Below, piece after piece: positions 6,574-11,771 of a stretch of DNA of 11,771 nucleotides; position 1 is the stretch's first letter, and each line of letters begins with the position of its first letter. The stretch is from contig JBEIRK010000084.1 of assembly GCA_040376005.1 (NCBI GenBank), positions 1 through 11,771 on the forward strand, read 5' to 3'. The notes below the pieces were generated by a model, which was not told the DNA's origin, ran no database searches, and was given only the letters and a program-made list of their open reading frames with translations. The position numbers and the translations under genes are program-made. The DNA comes from JAGXTF01 sp040376005 (GTDB taxonomy: Bacteria > Bacteroidota > Bacteroidia > NS11-12g > UBA955).

Positions 6574-7317
6574 ATGGCTTATACTCAACAGGATTTGTTG
6601 GACGCAGGTGTACACTTTGGACACCTTACCCGCAAGTGGAATCCAAAAATGGCTCCCTATATTTTCATGGAGCAGAATGGTATTCACATTATTGACCTGA
6701 ACAAAACAGAAGCAAAACTGGAAGAAGCAAAAGCTGCCATTCGCAATATCGCCAAAAGCGGACGTAAAATTATGTTCGTTGCTACCAAAAAGCAGGCTAA
6801 AGATATTGTAGCAGACAGCGCTTCTAAAGCAAATATGCCTTACGTTACTGAACGTTGGTTGGGTGGTATGCTTACCAATTTCCAAACTGTACGTCGCAGT
6901 ATCAAGCGCATGCAGAATATCGACCGTATGGCTACCGATGGTACTTTCGAACGCATCAACAAAAAAGAACGTTTGATGTTGGCGCGTGAAAAAGAGAAAT
7001 TGGCGCGTATGTTGGGCGGTATCGAAGACATGAGCAAATTGCCAGGTGCGATTTTCGTCGTAGACGTAAAGCGCGAACACCTCGCGATTTCTGAAGCTGT
7101 GCGTTTGGGCATCCCAACTTTTGCTTTGGTAGATACCAACTCAGATCCTACTGCAGTTGATTATGCAATCCCAGGCAATGATGATGCTTCTAAGAGTATC
7201 GAAATTATCGTAGGTGAAATGACTGCTGCTATCGTTGATGGCTTGCAAGAACGCCGCCGCGAGAAGCCAGAAGAAGAAACTGCCCCAGCTGCTGAAACTG
7301 CAGTTGCTGAAGCTTAA
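6574..7317 (+). CDS. rpsB: 30S ribosomal protein S2
   Basis: S2 binds the small subunit between head and body and is needed for S1 docking in many bacteria. The 247-residue product has LLDAGVHFGHLTRKWNPKM (8-26), YIFMEQNGIHIIDLNKT (29-45), FVATKKQA (68-75), ERWLGGMLTNFQTV (93-106), LPGAIFVVDVKREHLAISEA (152-171) and the IPTFALVDTNSDP stretch that follows. These cover both S2 signatures. The last ~25 residues are an Ala/Glu-rich tail (EEETAPAAETAVAEA), variable in the family. Length is near the E. coli 241. rpsB-tsf adjacency is one of the most conserved pairs in bacteria; the gap to tsf is 37 bases. Confidence 0.97.
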   Translation: MAYTQQDLLDAGVHFGHLTRKWNPKMAPYIFMEQNGIHIIDLNKTEAKLEEAKAAIRNIAKSGRKIMFVATKKQAKDIVADSASKANMPYVTERWLGGMLTNFQTVRRSIKRMQNIDRMATDGTFERINKKERLMLAREKEKLARMLGGIEDMSKLPGAIFVVDVKREHLAISEAVRLGIPTFALVDTNSDPTAVDYAIPGNDDASKSIEIIVGEMTAAIVDGLQERRREKPEEETAPAAETAVAEA

Positions 7318-7354
7318 TCTCTCTGATTGTCGTATTCAATAACCAAATCTTACT

Positions 7355-8185
7355 ATGAGCATTAGTGCAGCAGATGTAAATAAATTGCGTCAAATGACTG
7401 GCGCAGGTCTTATGGATTGCAAAAAAGCATTGGCCGAAACCGGCGGTGATTTTGAAGCAGCCATCGACTTTCTTCGTAAAAAAGGTGCTAAAATTTCAGC
7501 AAGCCGCGCAGACCGCCAAGCTTCTGAAGGTGCAGTTATTGCACTTACCACCAGCGATAACAAAACAGGTGTGATTATCAAACTTACTTGCGAAACCGAT
7601 TTCGTAGGCAAGAATGAAGCTTTCGTAGCGTTTGCAAACGAAATTGCTACTGCAGCCCTGAATAATGAGCCAGCTACCCTTGAAGATCTCAAAAACTTGA
7701 GCATCGCAGGTGGTACTATCGCCAGCCGCCTTCTTGATGAGGTTGCTAAAATTGGCGAAAAAATCGACGTGGTAAACTACGAACTCCTTAAAGGTGAAAA
7801 CATTGTGGGCTATATCCACGGTGCAAATCGCCTAGGTGTGTTGGTAGAAATGAACTTGGCGCCTTCTGAAGCCAACAATGCAGCAGGTAAAGACGTGGCA
7901 ATGCAAATTGCAGCAATGAATCCTGTAGCAGTGGATAAAGACGGTGTTGATTCTACCACTGTAGAACGCGAAATGGAAATCGGCCGCGAACAAGCACGCG
8001 CTGAAGGCAAGCCTGAAAACATTATCGACAAAATTGCACAAGGTAAGTTGGAGAAATTCTACAAAGACTCAACCTTGTTGAACCAAGAGTTTGTGAAAGA
8101 CGGTTCTAAAACCGTTGCCAAAATGTTGAACGACATTGAAAACGGTCTTACCGTGAAGTCGTTCCGCCGCATCCAATTGGGTTAA
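7355..8185 (+). CDS. tsf: translation elongation factor Ts
   Basis: EF-Ts exchanges GDP for GTP on EF-Tu. The 276-residue product has the N-terminal UBA-like domain with LRQMTGAGLMDCKKAL (11-26), then the core beginning VIIKLTCETDFVGKNEAF (73-90). In this, TDFV (81-84) carries the Asp-Phe pair that inserts near the EF-Tu magnesium site. The second core subdomain includes GYIHGANRLGVLVE and VAMQIAAMNP. The C-terminal part (EIGREQARAEGKPENIIDKI, then KLEKFYKDSTLLNQEFVKD) is the coiled-coil and dimer region. Length is near the E. coli 283. It ends the operon; a strong terminator follows 18 bases after the stop. Relatives often carry pyrH or frr here, but neither is present. Confidence 0.97.
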   Translation: MSISAADVNKLRQMTGAGLMDCKKALAETGGDFEAAIDFLRKKGAKISASRADRQASEGAVIALTTSDNKTGVIIKLTCETDFVGKNEAFVAFANEIATAALNNEPATLEDLKNLSIAGGTIASRLLDEVAKIGEKIDVVNYELLKGENIVGYIHGANRLGVLVEMNLAPSEANNAAGKDVAMQIAAMNPVAVDKDGVDSTTVEREMEIGREQARAEGKPENIIDKIAQGKLEKFYKDSTLLNQEFVKDGSKTVAKMLNDIENGLTVKSFRRIQLG

Positions 8186-8203
8186 TTTAAACTATGAATC
8201 TTC

Positions 8204-8234
8204 AAAAAGGCTGTCCCTAGGGCAGCCTTTTTTT
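8204..8234 (+). terminator. intrinsic terminator of the ribosomal protein operon
   Basis: AAAAAGGCTGTCC (8204-8216) pairs over 13 positions, one of them T-G, with GGGCAGCCTTTTT around a CTA loop, and runs into seven T (8228-8234). The A-tract on the left arm could make it act weakly in the opposite direction too. Confidence 0.92.
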
Positions 8235-8410
8235 GTGGTTTTGGGGTGGTTTTTGTGGCGCTTAGAATGCTCTTTGTCTCCTTGTCTCCATCAGTAGTAT
8301 CAAAACTTAAATTGCCTTAAATTTGTATTTTTAACAATTGTTTTGTTATTTCGGTATGCTATATAAACTGTATAATATGAAAAATCAATTCAAAAATTAA
8401 TCATCCAAAT
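8235..8410. other. AT-rich intergenic region before the accessory genes
   Basis: No gene is supported here. From 8228 to 8258 the plus strand contains only G and T, including a GGGG run and a TTTTGTGG motif twice, 20 bases apart (8231-8238 and 8251-8258). TAAATTTG at 8318-8325 fits the -7 consensus, but no -33 TTG lies at the right distance, so a promoter for the downstream genes is only possible. AACAATTGTT (8333-8342) is a perfect 10-base palindrome. TATAAT at 8371 resembles an E. coli -10 box, which is not the primary form in this phylum. Bases 8378-8401 could encode a 7-codon peptide (MKNQFKN), with no other support. Confidence 0.5.
8274..8289. repeat. tandem 8-base repeat (TTGTCTCC twice)
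   Basis: Two perfect adjacent copies of TTGTCTCC (8274-8281 and 8282-8289) lie between the operon terminator and the accessory genes. No function is evident; it may be a replication-slippage product. Confidence 0.8.
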
Positions 8411-8656
8411 ATGAGTGATGCTACACCAATAGATCCTTTGCGCCACGAGATTCGTATAAAATGCACAATTGCCGGCACTGGGGATGGAGGTGACTGTGAT
8501 GCATTTGAAATTGGAAACAGTAGTGGTGCCACAAATCCAGAACAGAGTACGGGACCGTCTATTTCAATTTGGAATAATATTTATCCAATTTTCTTACAGA
8601 ATCAAGAATCTAATTTGATACCAGACCCTCAAAGTTGTGATGGTGTATATAATTGA
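8411..8656 (+). CDS. small orphan protein upstream of the secreted repeat protein
   Basis: An 81-codon frame with ATG at 8411 and TGA at 8654-8656. I do not recognise it. The product is acidic, with no signal peptide, membrane segment or coiled coil. It has three Cys (18, 29, 76), a Gly/Asp-rich stretch (AGTGDGGDCDAFEIG, 21-35), a Ser/Gly/Pro-rich centre and one short hydrophobic patch (IWNNIYPIFLQ, 53-63). It lies 20 bases upstream of the long secreted protein on the same strand, so the two may share a transcript. No Shine-Dalgarno sequence is seen, as elsewhere here. It could be a genuine small protein, a fragment of a decayed gene, or a chance frame. The codon choice is ordinary for the AT-rich local sequence, which does not decide the matter. 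Confidence 0.45.
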   Translation: MSDATPIDPLRHEIRIKCTIAGTGDGGDCDAFEIGNSSGATNPEQSTGPSISIWNNIYPIFLQNQESNLIPDPQSCDGVYN

Positions 8657-8676
8657 TTGTTAAGGTAGAATTTCTC

Positions 8677-11600
8677 ATGCTTATCAAACGGATATTGGGT
8701 TTCGTTTTTATGTGTGTATGCACAAACATATATACACATGCTCAACCGCTTGTTGAAAAGACAGTAATTCTGCAACGTTTAGTGAAATCAAGAAATACAC
8801 CAAAATATTTTGATTCCATTGCTCCTGTATTTTTATCAATTAATGGTATGCCAAATGATACCGTTTATATCACCATTAATCATAATAAATCAGTAAGGAA
8901 ATTAATATTGAATAATATAGGTCTGGATACCTTAATGATACCTTACGGTAATGATGTTACGTCATTGTACTATGTAGGCAATCCCATACCCAATAATGTG
9001 TATTGGGGTGACACTGCAATTTTTCGTCGATCCCTAACCGTTCTGTCACGACATGAACTGACAATAAAGTCATTTTCAAAAGGTGACGCTACATATGATA
9101 CTGCAAATTATTGGACCAATGATGTAGCGATTTTTAATTTAAGTGGTGCATCAATGTATGGATTTACAATGAACACAAGAGATAGCAAAGATAAACATCA
9201 ATCAAACTTAAGCTATACTGCCTTTTCAGTAAAAGTATATGGGCCTGATTATTACCACCCTGGTAGTTTTATATGCGCTGTATCTCAGCAAGACAGCACT
9301 CTTATAGAGGTATTGCCTACAAAAGATCTTATAACAGGTGAATTAAAAGGCATAAAATACAAATACCTACTAAACAAAGGAGAATATTATTATGCAAATG
9401 GTGATGGAGGCAATTCTGATATTGTAGGTACCAGTATCCGCAGCCTCAATTGCAAACCCTTGGCGGTATTTACCGGCACGGGTGCTGGCCAACGGGAGAT
9501 GCTATGGAAGCTAAAAATGGGCTATCCAATTAAACCTTATTTAGAAGGTATGCCTAGTGGTTCTTACAGTTTTCTATTTTCAGAAGTACCCCCGGACCAG
9601 GCCTATTCTCGCCAATATGCTGTGCCTGTATTTAGTGGCAATGAGGAGGCTGGGAACTTAGGTGCCATGAGCTCTGTTTGGGTGCCGTACCATACTGTAG
9701 TTCAAGTAGTAGCCTTGTTTGACAATACCAAGGTAAAGGTAAACAAGCGGCCCATAACCCTGCTCAAAAAAGGAGATACGGATGGAGATACCCTGCAGAC
9801 CAGCGGTTTTATAGAAGCGGATAAGCCAATTGCAGTAAGAACCTATGTGGGTGGCATACGTGGACCATATCATGTTGCAGTACAAGCATTTCCCTTTGAT
9901 GAAATCAGCACAGATACCATGCGTATTGCATGCTTGTTTCATAAAGACAGTATCATCGTACCGCGCAAGTGGAAAAAGCCCATAGCTTGGGTGCTGGCTA
10001 GGGGAGACGCCAACAGTGCTGTGGTATACGCCAATGGTCGAAAGAAGGTTTTTACAAACAGGGCAAATAAAATTCCGGGTAATTTCTATTTCGACACCCT
10101 ACTACTTGAAGGCAATAGAGTAAACTGGATACAAGCGCCCCAAGGGGCCTATGTGCAATATGCCCAAGAGCTTATGGGAACTGGTTCGCAGAATGTGAGC
10201 ACAGAAGGGGCAATTTATAGAACCAAGTGGTTGCAAGCTAGGCTCAACAGCACAATAGTAACCCCAGCCCAAGGCATACAGCAAGTGTGTCAAAACACGC
10301 CTGTGAAGCTAGAGATGGTTACGGATTGGTACACAGCAAAAGCAGCAGAATGGACGATACAGGGGCAAAGGGACAGCGGGTCTTCAATTACCCATATATT
10401 CAAGGACACCGGATTGCATAGCATTTTGTTGCGTGCCAAGCGGCCCTATTTGGATTGCCAACAGCAGGATATTTGGGATACGGCGCAGTTTCAGGTATAT
10501 GTATATGCGATACCTAATTTAAAGCCCATAGCCGATACAACCGTATGCGCCGGTACAGTGCTTCGCTATACCGCAAGTTATACAGACCGTTATCGGCCAC
10601 AATGGTGGTTAAACAATAGTGCACTTTGTGCAGGTTGTGACTCTGTTAACTTTAGGTTAGACAGCACATCTGTGATGGTGTTGCAAATACAGAAGCCGGG
10701 CTGTTCGGTGGTTGGGGATACGTTTAGAATTGATACATACGATACTGCCGTGTTAGATATTAACGGTCCAGAAACAGCTTGTTACGGCGAGCCATTAAAG
10801 TATTTCAACCGGGCTGGGATTCACTATAAGTTAGATTCCATTCAATGGTCCAGTGGCTACCTGGGAGATACCCTAACAATGGTAGGCAAGCAAGACCAGC
10901 TTATTATCGCTAGAAGCAGCGACGGGTGCTATGGCACAGTGTTGTATGATACGGCAATGTTAAAAGTGTCCGCGCCATTGCAATTGACGCTGTTGTCGGA
11001 TACGAATGTATGCATAGGGTCTAGCTACCAACCCATAAGCGCTGTTGCTGGAGGCGATACATCATATAAACAATTGATAGAATGGAATGGGTCTGCCCTT
11101 GTGCCTGATTTTGTAGTAACACAAGATACATTGCTACAATGTATTGTAAGCGATGGCTGTAGTATTCCGGATACAGCCTACCAGAAGGTACATGCAATTA
11201 TAAAACCAAGCATAACATTAGGCACCCTTCCACAGCAATGGTGTTATGGTCAATCGGTAACATTTGATATTTCAGTTACAGAGAAGCCGAGTCGCATTGT
11301 GTGGAGCCAAGGTAGAGATAGTGTTGTATGGCCAAATCTGCAAGGAATACAATATTCCAGGGTGATAGAGACAAACACACCAATAAAGATAAGCGCGATA
11401 AACCACTGTGGTATTCGCGATACTTTGGTCTATCCAGCTATACCATCAAACTTAGACTTGCAACTAACAAACACGAATAAAGTGGTCTGCCGTGTGCAAG
11501 ACACCATACGCGGAAGTATAGTTGGAGGTACTGGACCGATTCTGCTCACCATTCACGGTTCAAAAGTAGATAGCTTAAAGGTTCAAAATTATTTTGAATA

Positions 11601-11771
11601 CATAAATGCACCAACAGATACGGCATTGTTACTCGTGGCCTTTGATGGATGTAGCAAACCAGACAGTATTGTGCTGCAGCGTAAGCTTGGTTCTGAGTTG
11701 CAATTGATAAAACCGAGCACGTTCTATGCTTGTTCAAGCACCGATGCCTTATTGACCTTGGAAACCAAGGG
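8677..11771 (+). CDS. large secreted protein with IgGFc-binding-like domain and Ig/PKD-like repeats, 5' part
   Basis: The frame is open from ATG 8677 through the right edge: 1031 codons with no stop. Residues 1-23 form a signal peptide (MLIKRI start, hydrophobic core, ending THAQ), so it enters the Sec pathway. Residues ~130-500 resemble the IgGFc-binding N-terminal domain found in bacterial surface proteins: GTSIRSLNCKPLAVFTGTG (251-269), WVPYHTVVQVVALFDNT (335-351) and DKPIAVRTYVGG (382-393). The two 'KP-hydrophobic-AV' strands are typical. From ~530 onward come Ig/PKD-like modules with spaced Cys pairs, annotated separately. Such proteins of Bacteroidota are usually surface-bound or secreted by the type IX system, whose C-terminal sorting domain would lie beyond the window. 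The choice of 8677 over ATG 8710 rests on the basic n-region of the signal peptide. Base composition shifts near 9420. Function may be adhesion or gliding-related; this is inference. Confidence 0.85.
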   Translation, partial: MLIKRILGFVFMCVCTNIYTHAQPLVEKTVILQRLVKSRNTPKYFDSIAPVFLSINGMPNDTVYITINHNKSVRKLILNNIGLDTLMIPYGNDVTSLYYVGNPIPNNVYWGDTAIFRRSLTVLSRHELTIKSFSKGDATYDTANYWTNDVAIFNLSGASMYGFTMNTRDSKDKHQSNLSYTAFSVKVYGPDYYHPGSFICAVSQQDSTLIEVLPTKDLITGELKGIKYKYLLNKGEYYYANGDGGNSDIVGTSIRSLNCKPLAVFTGTGAGQREMLWKLKMGYPIKPYLEGMPSGSYSFLFSEVPPDQAYSRQYAVPVFSGNEEAGNLGAMSSVWVPYHTVVQVVALFDNTKVKVNKRPITLLKKGDTDGDTLQTSGFIEADKPIAVRTYVGGIRGPYHVAVQAFPFDEISTDTMRIACLFHKDSIIVPRKWKKPIAWVLARGDANSAVVYANGRKKVFTNRANKIPGNFYFDTLLLEGNRVNWIQAPQGAYVQYAQELMGTGSQNVSTEGAIYRTKWLQARLNSTIVTPAQGIQQVCQNTPVKLEMVTDWYTAKAAEWTIQGQRDSGSSITHIFKDTGLHSILLRAKRPYLDCQQQDIWDTAQFQVYVYAIPNLKPIADTTVCAGTVLRYTASYTDRYRPQWWLNNSALCAGCDSVNFRLDSTSVMVLQIQKPGCSVVGDTFRIDTYDTAVLDINGPETACYGEPLKYFNRAGIHYKLDSIQWSSGYLGDTLTMVGKQDQLIIARSSDGCYGTVLYDTAMLKVSAPLQLTLLSDTNVCIGSSYQPISAVAGGDTSYKQLIEWNGSALVPDFVVTQDTLLQCIVSDGCSIPDTAYQKVHAIIKPSITLGTLPQQWCYGQSVTFDISVTEKPSRIVWSQGRDSVVWPNLQGIQYSRVIETNTPIKISAINHCGIRDTLVYPAIPSNLDLQLTNTNKVVCRVQDTIRGSIVGGTGPILLTIHGSKVDSLKVQNYFEYINAPTDTALLLVAFDGCSKPDSIVLQRKLGSELQLIKPSTFYACSSTDALLTLETK
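10288..11771 (+). repeat. array of ~80-residue Cys-paired Ig/PKD-like modules
   Basis: In the long secreted protein the first Cys of each module falls at residues 538, 624, 702, 779, 856, 938 and 1019, spaced 86, 78, 77, 77, 82 and 81. In four modules it lies in a C-x-G motif (VCAG, ACYG, VCIG, WCYG). A second Cys follows 49-56 residues later (594, 676, 751, 828, 911, 992), often in DGC, and then a D-T or D-S pair. This suits an Ig-like sandwich with one disulfide per module. Sequence identity between modules is otherwise low. The seventh module is cut by the window edge. Confidence 0.75.

Noticed and set aside
6328..7080. 250-codon open frame on the minus strand
   Set aside because: It lies wholly opposite rpsI and rpsB, which are certain. 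The product is an unlikely His/Phe-rich sequence with no domain.
8343..8376. E. coli-like promoter (TTGTTA and TATAAT)
   Set aside because: The spacing is 22 bases, and this phylum's primary sigma factor uses TTTG/TAnnTTTG instead. AT-rich DNA gives such matches by chance.

Overview
The window reads as chromosomal DNA of a member of the Bacteroidota. The signs are the gene order rplM-rpsI-rpsB-tsf; promoter-like elements of the Bacteroidota form (TTG, about 20 bases, TAnnTTTG); starts without Shine-Dalgarno sequences; exported proteins whose signal peptides end in AQ; and a long secreted protein with Ig/PKD-like repeats. No tRNA, rRNA, CRISPR array, insertion sequence or phage gene was seen.

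Left part (1-1545, minus strand): the 5' two thirds of cdsA (CDP-diacylglycerol synthase, cut by the left edge) lies downstream of, and overlaps by ATGA, a CPBP-family intramembrane protease gene. Middle part (1526-5533, plus strand): a dusB-type tRNA-dihydrouridine synthase overlaps by ATGA an exported protein of unknown function. It is followed by trhO (tRNA U34 hydroxylation, rhodanese family) and a small exported protein with a Gly/Trp-rich linker and a DUF4468-like body. Two tRNA-uridine modification genes therefore sit directly upstream of a translation operon, separated by two exported proteins.

Translation operon (5691-8234): a near-consensus promoter, then rplM (GTG start), rpsI, rpsB and tsf with short gaps, closed by a strong intrinsic terminator. 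A 16-base dyad overlaps the -33 element of the promoter.

Right part (8235-11771) is the accessory region: an AT-rich gap with a G/T-only stretch and a tandem 8-mer, an orphan 81-codon frame, and then a frame open for 1031 codons to the right edge. The long frame encodes a secreted protein with a signal peptide, an IgGFc-binding-like N-terminal domain, and an array of about seven Cys-paired modules of roughly 80 residues. Its base composition changes sharply near 9420, inside the gene. This large surface or secreted protein and its small upstream partner are the least explained part of the window. The rest is conserved housekeeping with two unknown exported proteins inserted. All family assignments come from reading motifs by eye; no search was run.
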